Below, piece by piece: positions 1-7,837 of a DNA stretch of 64,000 bases. The number at the start of each line of letters is the position of its first letter. Positions within the stretch are counted from its first letter, which is position 1. This DNA comes from Paenibacillus sp. HB172176 (lineage in GTDB: Bacteria > Bacillota > Bacilli > Paenibacillales > Paenibacillaceae). The stretch spans positions 1 to 64,000 of the forward strand of contig NZ_JAATHD010000017.1 in assembly GCF_011947265.1 (NCBI RefSeq), in the 5' to 3' direction. Below the pieces are notes generated by a model, which saw nothing but the letters and a program-made list of their open reading frames with translations, was not told the origin of the DNA and made no database searches. The translations under genes and the position numbers were made by a program.

Positions 1-68
1 CGCTAACTCAAATTATTCGTTCCAAGCAGAAAGCGGCCCAGCAGGACGCCGATTTCCTTGCTTCTTAA
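1..68 (+). CDS. C-terminal end of an unidentified protein (cut by window edge)
   Basis: An open frame runs from the window edge to a TAA at 66-68 and encodes about 21 residues ending in DADFLAS. The composition (Q, K, A, D) fits a helical protein tail. There is too little to name a family. No clear hairpin terminator follows. It is called only because the frame is open and coding-like, and could be chance. Confidence 0.4.
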   Translation, partial: LTQIIRSKQKAAQQDADFLAS

Positions 69-298
69 TGATGTAAAACTTTTTACTGTCCAGATATAGA
101 TTAGACTCCTATTTGATGCTGTGTCCCTTTATGTGAAGGATTTTTACATTTTGTGCATTCGACATATGTTCAACACATTTCCCCCTTATCCTGAAGCTAA
201 CGATAACGGACAAGAAAGGCGTGATTCATTTGCTTATGGTGCAAGAACGGGAGAATTTGAAGGTGCATTCAAGAAGGCAGGTGGAGGAGATCTGGCTG

Positions 299-439
299 AT
301 GGATACGCGAATCAGCCGCCTCTATGAACAATATGTCGAAGCGCTGGTGGATGGCAAAGAGGAATTAGCCGCATGCATCGAGCGGAAATGCCGCAAGCTC
401 AAGCAAGAGATGCTGGATAAGTACGACGTGATTGTTTGA
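299..439 (+). CDS. Small helical protein of unknown function (46 aa)
   Basis: I chose the ATG at 299 because GGAGGAG at 283-289 lies 9 nt upstream. Earlier in-frame starts at 221 (GTG) and 236 have no well-placed ribosome binding site. The product is short, charged and entirely helix-like: an amphipathic helix, a GKEEL turn, then a second helix ending in LDKYDVIV. Its size and two-helix layout recall Spo0E-type aspartyl-phosphate phosphatases, but the SQxLD signature of that family is absent, so I do not assign it. It stands alone; the next 200 bases hold no gene I can support. Confidence 0.5.
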   Translation: MDTRISRLYEQYVEALVDGKEELAACIERKCRKLKQEMLDKYDVIV

Positions 440-647
440 ACTTGGTTGTACTTATTTTAAAGGAAATAAGCTCTTTCCTCTAATTGGAATAGGATGGTGC
501 CTCCTACTTGAAGACCGACAACGATTCCACGAACGCTTCGATTCTGCGAATCAACCGAAGCTTGGGCTTCGAGCCGCTGCGCGGCAGTTATTGAATGTTT
601 GCAGAGCTGTAGCGCTCACAACTCTGCCGGGGGGCTGCTTGACCGAT

Positions 648-839
648 TTAGCTATGCGCTCCCGGCGCTTCACTTTTCATATCCTCCTCGGTAAATAAAC
701 CAAACGCCATATCGATATCTCTTTCGGTTACCAAACCTTCATGATCCACGCCTTCCAAACCAAGCGTGTCTTTGCCTTCGCCATCTCTAAGCAGCTTGCT
801 TGTTCCTGTCGAAGGTTTTCCAGAATGCTTGCTTTCCAT
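648..839 (-). CDS. Small hydrophilic protein of unknown function (63 aa)
   Basis: The start ATG at 839 is preceded on the minus strand by GGAAGGAGC about 9 nt upstream, which supports real translation. The product has a Lys/Gly/Ser/Thr-rich first half and an acidic second half (TERDIDMAFGLFTEEDMK). It has no membrane segment, cysteine pair or recognised domain. I do not recognise the family. It is transcribed away from the SRPBCC/ArsR pair, so the 840-1100 intergenic region serves both directions. Confidence 0.55.
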   Translation of the reverse strand: MESKHSGKPSTGTSKLLRDGEGKDTLGLEGVDHEGLVTERDIDMAFGLFTEEDMKSEAPGAHS

Positions 840-978
840 GTTGTAAGCTCCTTCCGTTGATAATTCTATCCTCTATTGTATATGTCGGTATGCAGATAGA
901 ATGCCCATGATTACATGGATTATCAACGGTATTGGATATACTAGTAGCTGCAGGCCGTATGCCAATGACAATTACCAA

Positions 979-1005
979 TTGACATAACAGCTTTTGGGTC
1001 GTTAT
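979..1005 (+). repeat. Degenerate third copy of the promoter/operator element
   Basis: TTGACATAACA followed by CTTTTGGG and GTTAT repeats, imperfectly, the promoter/operator that starts 45 bp downstream at 1024. The right arm is altered (GGTC-GTTAT instead of GGTGTTAT), so the palindrome is broken. It looks like a decayed duplicate or a weak auxiliary site. Confidence 0.5.
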
Positions 1006-1023
1006 GCAAATCATAAATATCAT

Positions 1024-1077
1024 TTGACATAACACCTTTTGGTGTTATAATAAAAAGTAACACCTAATGGTGTTATA
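1024..1077 (+). promoter_or_regulatory. Promoter with two identical-arm operators for the SRPBCC/ArsR operon
   Basis: TTGACA (1024-1029) and TATAAT (1046-1051) with a 16-nt spacer form a clear sigma-A type promoter. Two palindromes with the same arms, AACACC-N4-GGTGTT, lie at 1031-1046 and 1059-1074, with centres 28 bp apart. The first fills the spacer and touches the -10 box, so a bound repressor would exclude polymerase. The second gene of the operon is an ArsR-type repressor, so autoregulation is the natural inference. Confidence 0.75.
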
Positions 1078-1100
1078 AATTAATGTTGGAGGTAGAAACT

Positions 1101-1529
1101 ATGCCATCGCAGGGACAAGATACATTACCGGAAATTCGTCAAACGATACGATTGAACGCGCCGATCGAGAAGGTGTGGAAGGCGGTCGCTACTTCAGAAG
1201 GAATCGCGAGCTGGTGGATGAAGAACACCTTCGAGCCCGTACTGGGAGGAGAATTCGTCCTGCATGCGGGCGATTACGGCGATTCGCATTGCAAGATTAC
1301 CGAGCTGGAGCCGATGAGGCTTGTTGGCTTCGATTGGGGTAAGGACTGGCATCTGACCTTCGAGCTCAAGGAAGTGGACGGCAAAACTGAATTCACGCTT
1401 GTTCATTCCGGCTGGGATGCGGATAAGGTTACCGAATTTAATCAACCGCACTCGATTATCCGCGGCCATATGAGCGGCGGATGGGAGAACCTTGTCCAGA
1501 AGAGCCTACGTGCAGCCGTCGAAGGTTAA
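1101..1529 (+). CDS. SRPBCC/AHSA1-like domain protein
   Basis: This is a 142-residue single-domain START/SRPBCC fold protein. The N-terminus has the typical strand IRQTIRLNAPIEKVWKAV followed by W-W motifs (GIASWWM). The middle has alternating beta strands, and the C-terminal helix carries GGWENLVQKSL, as in AHSA1-type proteins. Such proteins bind hydrophobic ligands in a helix-grip cavity; the ligand here is unknown. I chose the ATG at 1101, not 1083, because GGAGGT (1088-1093) is 7 nt upstream. It overlaps the downstream ArsR gene by 38 bp, a pairing often seen in Firmicutes and Actinobacteria where the ArsR protein controls its SRPBCC partner. Confidence 0.85.
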   Translation: MPSQGQDTLPEIRQTIRLNAPIEKVWKAVATSEGIASWWMKNTFEPVLGGEFVLHAGDYGDSHCKITELEPMRLVGFDWGKDWHLTFELKEVDGKTEFTLVHSGWDADKVTEFNQPHSIIRGHMSGGWENLVQKSLRAAVEG

Positions 1530-1854
1530 GACGGGCACGGATGTATTCCACGCGATTGCCGATCCTACGCGGCGCTCGCTTCTTCAGATGCTGGCCGTGA
1601 GGGAGATGCCGATTGCGGCCTTGACCGAGAAGTTCCCGCTCAGCCGCACTGCGGTGAACAAGCATCTGCATGTGCTGACGGATGCCGGTCTTGTCAGCAG
1701 CAAGAAGGTGGGACGGGAGACCAGGTATAAGCTGCAACCCGAACCTCTGATCGAGCTGCAGAAGTGGCTGGACTTCTTTGAGAGCTATTGGACAGAGAAG
1801 CTGTCGGCTCTGCAGCAATTCGTGGAGAATGACGATGACGTGGAAAGCTGGTAA
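1492..1854 (+). CDS. ArsR-family winged-helix transcriptional regulator
   Basis: This is a 120-residue winged-helix protein. Residues around 18-35 (FHAIADPTRRSLLQML) are the classic ArsR opening. The recognition helix region is FPLSRTAVNKHLHVLTDAGLV, and the wing is SSKKVGRETRYKL. The C-terminal helix ends in EKLSALQQFVEN. There is no CXC metal site in the alpha-3 helix, so it is probably not a metal sensor. The frame opens with TTG at 1492 inside the SRPBCC gene; GTG at 1510 is an alternative, and translation is probably coupled. The paired palindromes upstream of the operon are the likely target. Confidence 0.88.
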   Translation: MSRRAYVQPSKVKTGTDVFHAIADPTRRSLLQMLAVREMPIAALTEKFPLSRTAVNKHLHVLTDAGLVSSKKVGRETRYKLQPEPLIELQKWLDFFESYWTEKLSALQQFVENDDDVESW

Positions 1855-1916
1855 ATGCGGTACACATGCCGAAGTGTTCGATAGGACTGGATGAAAATTG
1901 GATCATTATGCGAAAG

Positions 1917-1939
1917 AGGCGCCATCGTGGTGCCTTTTT
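1917..1939 (+). terminator. Rho-independent terminator after the ArsR gene
   Basis: AGGCGCCA, loop TCG and TGGTGCCT, then TTTT, make an 8-bp stem with one G-T pair. It lies 60 bp after the ArsR stop and faces the convergent membrane-protein gene. Confidence 0.8.
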
Positions 1940-1981
1940 CGCTTTGCCCAGATGGCTTCCAACTCGTCGCATCACAGTCGT

Positions 1982-2674
1982 TTAATAAAGAAAAGGAATG
2001 AATTTCTTCGTCTCGGCGATATACCGGCGGAAATCTTCCCCGTACTTGCTCTCCAGATGCCGGTCGAGCATCGGGATGTTGTAGAAGGCGAAAAGGCAAA
2101 ATAGCAGCAAAGGAACGATAAGCGCCCATGGATTTCGGGTGACAAGAGCCAATGCGAGCACCCACAGCAAGTCGCCGAAATAGTTAATGTGGGCGGAATA
2201 GCGGAACAAGCCTTTCGTATATAATTTGCCTTTGTTCTCGGGCCGCTTCTTCCACTGGTCGCGAAGCCATTCCGAGCAGGTGTTGATGAAGGAGCCGGCG
2301 ATGAAGAGTAATACAACCGGGAGATCCCATCCGTCCACGACTTCCGAGGCGTTCATGGCGAACAAGGCAAAGCCGACATAATACAGAGAGAAAGCCAGCG
2401 GCACGGTGAAGGCTTCTTCCCATGGAATGACTCGCTTCAAAAGATAGAAGATCGTCACGCACATGCGAAGATAGACGATGGCGATCAAGGCGAACAACAG
2501 TATATTACGTTCATTCCGACCATCGCCCAAGCTCCAATGAAACCAATCGTTGAGCGTTTGCGAACCCTGGAACAGCAATATCCAGCATGCCGCTGCCAGT
2601 ATAATTGTTTCGAGCAGCAGCAACGTTACGCGGGGAAGATAATGATTCGTATTTTTGTTGTATATGGTTTTCAT
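1982..2674 (-). CDS. Membrane protein with DUF1295 / steroid-reductase-like C-terminus
   Basis: This is a 230-residue polytopic membrane protein with about six hydrophobic segments. The C-terminal third contains RYSAHINYFGDLLW and YNIPMLDRHLESKYGEDFRRY, the pattern shared by DUF1295, the steroid 5-alpha-reductase C-terminal domain and isoprenylcysteine methyltransferases, where this region binds the cofactor. The reaction is not known. The ATG at 2674 is preceded by AAGGAGG at 6 nt; a TTG two codons earlier overlaps that site and is less likely. It is divergent from a TetR regulator across a 142-bp AT-rich gap, which suggests TetR control. Confidence 0.75.
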   Translation of the reverse strand: MKTIYNKNTNHYLPRVTLLLLETIILAAACWILLFQGSQTLNDWFHWSLGDGRNERNILLFALIAIVYLRMCVTIFYLLKRVIPWEEAFTVPLAFSLYYVGFALFAMNASEVVDGWDLPVVLLFIAGSFINTCSEWLRDQWKKRPENKGKLYTKGLFRYSAHINYFGDLLWVLALALVTRNPWALIVPLLLFCLFAFYNIPMLDRHLESKYGEDFRRYIAETKKFIPFLY

Positions 2675-2816
2675 GGTCAACCTCCTTAGTTTTGAAATCT
2701 TATAATTGTATAGTTCATAACTTGAGTATGGCAGATTCAGAAAAAGAAGACAATAGTTTTGAATTTATATTATGTGATATTTCAAAAAAACATTATAATG
2801 GGGAGGAGGTGAGCGA

Positions 2817-3464
2817 ATGAACGGATTCGATCGGAGAACGGAAGGAAAGAAAGTCGCGATTTTGAAGATTGCGCTTGGAGAGCTGAAGGCCGGCAGCTTC
2901 GGCATAAAGCCGATCAGAGAAATCGCCAGCGCCGCCGGGGTTTCGCAGGTGAGTATTTATAATTATTTCGGCAGCAAGGATGAGCTCCTTTTCGCGGCGA
3001 TAAAGAGCGTTCTGGACGATAAGTTGGCACAATACAGGGAGTTTATGCTGGAGGAGAAGAATTTCGCGCGACTAGTTGCGGCGCTGATGAAGGAAGAGGC
3101 CGCGATCATTCGATTCGTTCAAGCATGTCTGCGACAATCGGCGAGCCCGTCAGCTCTGCAAGGGAAGGTGGAGGTCTATCAGAGCAGCATGCTTATGCCG
3201 TTCTTGCTGGAGCTTATGGAACGCGGCAAGCGGGAGGGTGTGATTTCTGACGATCTGGAGCAACCCCAGCTGCTATTCTACTTCGGCATGTATCAGCGGG
3301 AATGGAGCCGATTGATGGGAGGGACGGTAAAGGACGATGCTGCGGAAACGACGGCAGATGGAGCAGAAGCGGAAGCTGTTTTGCAACCTGTGAGCGGTTC
3401 ATCGCCGCCTCAGATAACGGAAGAAATGCTGGTTCGGTTTTTTTTCAAAGGCTTGATGGGTTGA
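2817..3464 (+). CDS. TetR/AcrR-family transcriptional regulator
   Basis: This is a 215-residue regulator. The N-terminal HTH (IREIASAAGVSQVSIYNYFGSKDELL) is textbook TetR; the rest is the variable ligand domain. An unusual Ala/Thr/Glu-rich stretch (about residues 165-195) interrupts the C-terminal helices before the final MLVRFFFKGL helix. The ribosome binding site GGAGGAGGTGA is very strong. It is divergent from the DUF1295-type membrane protein, its most likely target besides itself. The intergenic DNA has only a weak imperfect dyad near 2710-2730, so the operator is not defined. Confidence 0.87.
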   Translation: MNGFDRRTEGKKVAILKIALGELKAGSFGIKPIREIASAAGVSQVSIYNYFGSKDELLFAAIKSVLDDKLAQYREFMLEEKNFARLVAALMKEEAAIIRFVQACLRQSASPSALQGKVEVYQSSMLMPFLLELMERGKREGVISDDLEQPQLLFYFGMYQREWSRLMGGTVKDDAAETTADGAEAEAVLQPVSGSSPPQITEEMLVRFFFKGLMG

Positions 3465-3602
3465 GCTTGGTACAGGTCGGGCCATCGCGGCTTTGTTTTA
3501 TTATTTCGGATTTTCAACTTGCTTGTTTACGCTGCGTTTGTTTTGGGTAATTTGGGAGTAGATGAGCATGAACCAAGCGATAGACAATGGAGGCGGGGAC
3601 TT

Positions 3603-4022
3603 ATGTATAATCATATTTTAATACCGACAGATGGATCGAAGCAGGCGGACAAGGCGCTGGATACGGCGATTGGCTTGTCCAAAGCGCTGCCTCAAGTGAA
3701 GCTGAGCGTGATTCATGTCAATCAGCATGTGTACTTGGTCGAACCGGCTATTAATGTGAATGTGAGCGACGTGCTGGAGCGCGAGGCAGCAAAAATTATA
3801 TCGGAGGCGTCGGGCAAGCTGACTGCGGCCGGATGTCGATTCGAGATTCTTAGCGGTACGGGCGATCCTGCGCAGATCATTTGCCGGGCGGCAGAGGAGC
3901 AGCAAGCGGACCTCATCGTCATGGGCAGTCGCGGAGCGGGACTTGTGTCCGAGATTCTCATTGGCAGCGTCAGCCACAATGTCGTGAAGCATTCGCATTG
4001 TCCGGTGCTTATTGTGAAGTAA
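3603..4022 (+). CDS. Universal stress protein (UspA family)
   Basis: This is a 139-residue single-domain Usp. It starts MYNHILIPTDGSKQADKAL, the conserved first strand with Asp. It ends with MGSRGAGLVSEILIGSVSHNVV, the ATP-binding G-2X-G-9X-G(S) motif, followed by CPVLIVK. It therefore probably binds ATP. GGAGGCGGGG just upstream supports ATG 3603 rather than the longer open frame. It is a lone gene closed by a strong terminator. The physiological role is unspecified, as for most Usp paralogues. Confidence 0.92.
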   Translation: MYNHILIPTDGSKQADKALDTAIGLSKALPQVKLSVIHVNQHVYLVEPAINVNVSDVLEREAAKIISEASGKLTAAGCRFEILSGTGDPAQIICRAAEEQQADLIVMGSRGAGLVSEILIGSVSHNVVKHSHCPVLIVK

Positions 4023-4075
4023 CGGCAAGGGCGCGGCGGGCAAGGCTTATATCATACAATTGATTATCATGAACG

Positions 4076-4118
4076 AGCGGCTGCATGGTCCTGTTGAAGG
4101 GCGGTGCAGCCGCTTTTT
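4076..4118 (+). terminator. Terminator of the universal stress protein gene
   Basis: AGCGGCTGCA (4076-4085) pairs perfectly with TGCAGCCGCT (4105-4114), followed by a T run. Confidence 0.88.
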
Positions 4119-4242
4119 GGGTTGGGCGGAGGTGCTGCTCCATAATACCTTGGAGCGCGTTATCTTCAACCCGCATCTTAACGAATGAGCATGTCATCTT
4201 AAATATCAGGCATTTAAACCATTTACGGGAGAGGGGTAGAAT

Positions 4243-4329
4243 GAACATGTAAAGGAACATCAACTTGATTATGAAAGCGTTTACGAATCAGGGTAATCGA
4301 TTTCGGCTAATCGCATATCGAACATGTTC
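4243..4329 (+). promoter_or_regulatory. GAACATG repeats upstream of the DUF4832 operon
   Basis: A perfect 10-bp palindrome GAACATGTTC lies at 4320-4329. Half-site copies GAACATGT (4243-4250) and GGAACAT (4254-4260) lie upstream, flanking the cre-like site. This looks like the target of a dimeric regulator. No regulator gene is adjacent, so the protein is unknown. The spacing is wrong for a LexA box. Confidence 0.4.
4272..4285 (+). promoter_or_regulatory. Catabolite-responsive element (cre-like)
   Basis: TGAAAGCGTTTACG matches the Gram-positive cre consensus TGWAARCGYTWNCW at 13 of 14 positions. It lies about 215 bp before the first DUF4832 gene. CcpA control of a secreted carbohydrate-active protein is the expected meaning. 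No convincing -10/-35 pair was found nearby, so repression versus roadblock cannot be told. Confidence 0.65.
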
Positions 4330-4333
4330 AGAC

Positions 4334-4367
4334 AACGGCGCACTCCTGCTAAATGCGCCGTTTTTTT
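4334..4367 (+). terminator. Orphan terminator in the leader of the DUF4832 operon
   Basis: AACGGCGCA pairs with TGCGCCGTT, followed by seven T residues. It is a textbook intrinsic terminator but has no gene between it and the previous terminator at 4118. It sits after the cre-like site and 130 bp before the DUF4832 start, so it could act as a transcription attenuator. I saw no known riboswitch or RAT antiterminator sequence. Confidence 0.75.
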
Positions 4368-4498
4368 GTCAATCCGAGAGGAGGTGATGCCCGGTTCAAT
4401 CCATTGTCAGGCCGGACTTTCGAAAGGAGGATGTACGACCGACATCTTGGTGACGACTCGCATGAAAGGATTGAGAAATGAGAGGAGATCGATAGTAC

Positions 4499-7400
4499 AT
4501 GAACGTTTTTAAAATGAATCGAAAAGCGGCCTTCGCTTCGCTGCTTGCCTTATTGCTCCTGATGAGCGTTTTTGGTTCTTACGCGGCGGCGACACCGGCA
4601 GGTCCGCCTTCGCCGCCGGCCGGCTCCGGCATCGCCGATCCTTCCTTGCAGGATCACCCGCTCGCCTACGCGCCGGGACCGCTCGATAATCCGCTGAAGG
4701 GCTTTCTGCCGTTCTTTTTCTCGAAGACGGATTATGCGGGCGGATATCCGCACAGCATGGAATGGAGTTATTTTGCGCTGAATGAGGTCATGACGGACGC
4801 CAATAATTGCGGCTATTACGATTGGTCGATGATCGAACAGGCTTTGGACGAGATTGCGTCGCGGGGCAATCACGCGGCAATTCGCCTCTATATGGAATAT
4901 CCGGGCGGAACGGGCAGCCATCCGGGGAACGGCATACCGGCTTGTCTGAACGGAGACGTGACCATGCGGTCCAACACGTTCTGGGGGACGACGAGCCCGG
5001 ACTACGACGATCCTGATCTGATCGCGGCGCTGGAAGGCTTCATCGAGGCGTTCGGCGACAAATACGACGGAGATCCGCGGATCGGCTACATCCATATGGG
5101 CCTGATCGGATTGTGGGGGGAATGGCATACATGGCCGTTCGACCGCGATCTTGCGGACGGTTATCCGGATCTGTTCCCGACCGACGCCTCCGTCAACGCC
5201 ATCATCGACGCCTATGACGACGCGTTCGACGAGACGAAGCTCGTCATCCGCTATCCCGGACTGGGCGGCGGCCATTCTGTGGAGGCGAACATCGGGTACG
5301 CGGACGATTCCTGGCCGTACAAGGAGTTCCGATCGGGTTCGACCGAGCCGAAGAGCATGACGCTTCCGGTCTCGATGGGCGGCTGGTCCGACGCCTTCCT
5401 GCAGCTAGCGCTGGATAACGGGGCGGAGAACCGGTGGATGGACGAGGTCATCGGAGGCGAGGCGAGGCCGGAGATTCAAGGCTCGATGTTCTCGAATTGG
5501 CCGACCGGCGGCGGACAGGTATCGAACCTGAAAGACTCGATCGAGTTGACCCATATTTCCTGGATGATTAATCAGCAAGGAATTTCGGGTTACTCCGCAT
5601 CGGATCCGGGCGTGTCGGAAGCCATTCGCCTGATGGGCTACGAATATCATGTGACGGATGCGTATTACAACGACATCGCGGCCGGCGTCCCGCTGAAGGT
5701 CGGCGTCAGCATCGAGAATCTCGGCGTGGCGCCGTTCTACTACCAGTGGCCGGTCAAGCTCGGACTCAAGAACGCGCAAGGCGATATCGTGAAGGAGTGG
5801 GATACGACGTGGGACATCACGAAGGTGCTGCCTTCCGAAGTCCGAACGTTCCCGGATTGGAATAGCGGGCAGACGTATCTGGATCTCGCCGATCCGCAGT
5901 ATTACGAGGCGAGCGTCGGCACGAGCGGCGTTGCGGGCGGCACGTACTCGCTCGTCATGCGAGTCGTGAATTCGCTGGAGAACGTGACCGAGGCTTCCGT
6001 ACGCGACAATATCGAAGAATGGCAGCCGTTCCTGCCGGCCAAGAAATTCCGCTTTGCCAACGCGGATCAGAACGCGGACGGCTGGCTGAACCTGGGCAGC
6101 GTCGCGATTGGAGCCGGCGCGCCCGATTCCACGCCGCCGAGCGCGCCGACGAATCTGGCTGTCTCGGCGTATGACAGCGACAGCGTGAGTCTGACGTGGT
6201 CGCCGTCTACGGACGATGTCGGCGTTACGGGATACGAGGTGTACCGCGACGGCGCGTCCGCCGGAACGACGGCGACCGCGGCCTTCACGGATACCGGATT
6301 GACCGCGTCGACGAGCTATCTCTATCGAGTAAGGGCGGTCGACGCGGCGGGCAACCGTTCCGCCTTCAGCTCAGCGCTGACGGCGGCGACGGATGCGCAG
6401 CCTGGCGATACGACGCCGCCGAGCGCGCCGACTAATTTGGCGGTTTCGGCGCATGACAGCTCCAGCGTGAGCCTGACGTGGTCGGCGTCCACGGACGATG
6501 TCGGCGTCGCGGGGTACAACCTCTACGTCGGAGGGATGCTTGCCGCTTCGACGGCAGCCGCCGCCACCCAGCACACGCTGACGGGACTGTCTCCCGCTAC
6601 GGTCTATACCTTGACGGTGACGGCGGTTGACGCGGCCGGCAACGAATCGGCGGCAAGCAATACCGTGACGGCGGCGACGGATGCCGTGCAGAGCGGCGTG
6701 TCTTATGAAGCGGAAGCTTCCGGCAATACGCTGGCGCGCGGAGCGGCGACGGCTTCGTGCGGCAATTGCTCGGGCGGAGCGAAGGTAGGTTACGTCGGCA
6801 ATGGAGGAGAGCTTACGTTCAATGGCGTCTACGCCGAAGAAGCCGGAACCTATACGCTGTCGATCGGCTACCTGACCGCGGAAGCGCGCAGCGCCGAGCT
6901 TAGCGTGAATGGCGGAACGGCCGTAACGCATAGCTTCCCGAGCACGGGAAGCTGGGATGCGGTCGGCGTGTCCACAATCGACATTCAGCTGAATGCGGGC
7001 AATAACAGCATCCAGCTTGCCAATCCGAGCGGCTGGGCGCCGGACTTCGACAAGATCGCGATCGAAGAAGACGACGACGGCGGAGGCCAGGGCGGCGACA
7101 CGACGCCGCCAAGCGCGCCGGGAAGCTTGACGGTCGACGGCGAGACGCCGAGCTCCGTCAGTCTGAGCTGGAGCGCCGCGGCCGATGATGTCGGCGTTGT
7201 CGGCTACAACATTTACCGGGACGGGGCGATTGCCGCTGCGACCGGGACGGCGACCGCGTATACCGATACGGGGCTGACGGCCGATACGTCGTACAGCTAT
7301 ACGGTCACGGCTGTCGACGCAGCCGGCAACGAGTCGGCGGCGAGCAACGCCGTTCAGGCGACGACCGAAGCTTCCGGCGGCGGTTCGGGCTCCGGTGGCC

Positions 7401-7825
7401 TGCTCCTCGACAGCTTCGACGGAACGCCGGCATGGCCCGGCGCGAATGATCTTGGCAAGTGGGCGGGAGCTAACGGGTTCGACAATAATGCCGGCGTCCT
7501 GGACGGCGGCGCCTTGAAGCTGACGTACAATAACGCGGGCTGGCTCGGCTCGGACATTTTGCAGGATATCACCGCTTACTCGAAGCTGGTCATCCGCGTC
7601 AAGGGAGCGTCCGGCGGCGAACAGAGCCACTTTCAGCTGCAACTTGGCGGCGTCTCTGGAACGCTTGGCGACCTTAGCGGCGATACGGTGACGACCGGCT
7701 ACAAGGATATCGAGATCGATCTGGAGGCAAACGGCGTCAACCGTACATCGCCGGGACAACTGCAGCTGTCGTTCTGGCATGGTCAGAGCGGGACAGTCTG
7801 GATCGACGAGATCAGGTTCGAATAG
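4499..7825 (+). CDS. Secreted DUF4832-type protein with three Fn3 domains and a CBM6/35-like module
   Basis: This is an 1108-residue exported protein. Residues 1-31 are a signal peptide. Residues about 60-540 are a barrel-like region opening with DNPLKGF and containing GLWGEWH, with Glu at residue 208, followed by a DUF4832-type half with a beta-sandwich end. Fn3 domains follow at about 545-635 and 640-735. A CBM6/35-like module (YEAEASGNT to DFDKIAIEE) spans about 742-862, a third Fn3 about 872-962, and a C-terminal jelly-roll about 970-1108. The linkers are Gly/Asp rich. The architecture is that of a polysaccharide-acting enzyme, but no activity is known for the DUF region. It is co-transcribed with the next, related gene 12 bp downstream. 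GAGGAG upstream supports the ATG at 4499. Confidence 0.85.
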   Translation: MNVFKMNRKAAFASLLALLLLMSVFGSYAAATPAGPPSPPAGSGIADPSLQDHPLAYAPGPLDNPLKGFLPFFFSKTDYAGGYPHSMEWSYFALNEVMTDANNCGYYDWSMIEQALDEIASRGNHAAIRLYMEYPGGTGSHPGNGIPACLNGDVTMRSNTFWGTTSPDYDDPDLIAALEGFIEAFGDKYDGDPRIGYIHMGLIGLWGEWHTWPFDRDLADGYPDLFPTDASVNAIIDAYDDAFDETKLVIRYPGLGGGHSVEANIGYADDSWPYKEFRSGSTEPKSMTLPVSMGGWSDAFLQLALDNGAENRWMDEVIGGEARPEIQGSMFSNWPTGGGQVSNLKDSIELTHISWMINQQGISGYSASDPGVSEAIRLMGYEYHVTDAYYNDIAAGVPLKVGVSIENLGVAPFYYQWPVKLGLKNAQGDIVKEWDTTWDITKVLPSEVRTFPDWNSGQTYLDLADPQYYEASVGTSGVAGGTYSLVMRVVNSLENVTEASVRDNIEEWQPFLPAKKFRFANADQNADGWLNLGSVAIGAGAPDSTPPSAPTNLAVSAYDSDSVSLTWSPSTDDVGVTGYEVYRDGASAGTTATAAFTDTGLTASTSYLYRVRAVDAAGNRSAFSSALTAATDAQPGDTTPPSAPTNLAVSAHDSSSVSLTWSASTDDVGVAGYNLYVGGMLAASTAAAATQHTLTGLSPATVYTLTVTAVDAAGNESAASNTVTAATDAVQSGVSYEAEASGNTLARGAATASCGNCSGGAKVGYVGNGGELTFNGVYAEEAGTYTLSIGYLTAEARSAELSVNGGTAVTHSFPSTGSWDAVGVSTIDIQLNAGNNSIQLANPSGWAPDFDKIAIEEDDDGGGQGGDTTPPSAPGSLTVDGETPSSVSLSWSAAADDVGVVGYNIYRDGAIAAATGTATAYTDTGLTADTSYSYTVTAVDAAGNESAASNAVQATTEASGGGSGSGGLLLDSFDGTPAWPGANDLGKWAGANGFDNNAGVLDGGALKLTYNNAGWLGSDILQDITAYSKLVIRVKGASGGEQSHFQLQLGGVSGTLGDLSGDTVTTGYKDIEIDLEANGVNRTSPGQLQLSFWHGQSGTVWIDEIRFE

Positions 7826-7837
7826 GGAGATGACGAG

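Noticed and set aside
440-647. Coding region on the plus strand after the 46-aa gene (432-698 frame)
   Set aside because: No ribosome binding site, no family pattern and low-quality composition; the region has only small dyads.
4320-4329. Possible LexA (SOS) box
   Set aside because: CGAAC and GTTC are only 2 bp apart instead of 4, so the palindrome is not a LexA site; kept only as an unassigned dyad.
4119-4498. Riboswitch or T-box in the DUF4832 leader
   Set aside because: A terminator is present, but I could match no conserved riboswitch core, specifier loop or RAT sequence.
6371-7780. 469-residue open frame on the minus strand
   Set aside because: It is antisense to the Fn3/CBM part of the first DUF4832 gene, is Arg/Ala rich with no domain or ribosome binding site, and arises from GC-rich codon usage.
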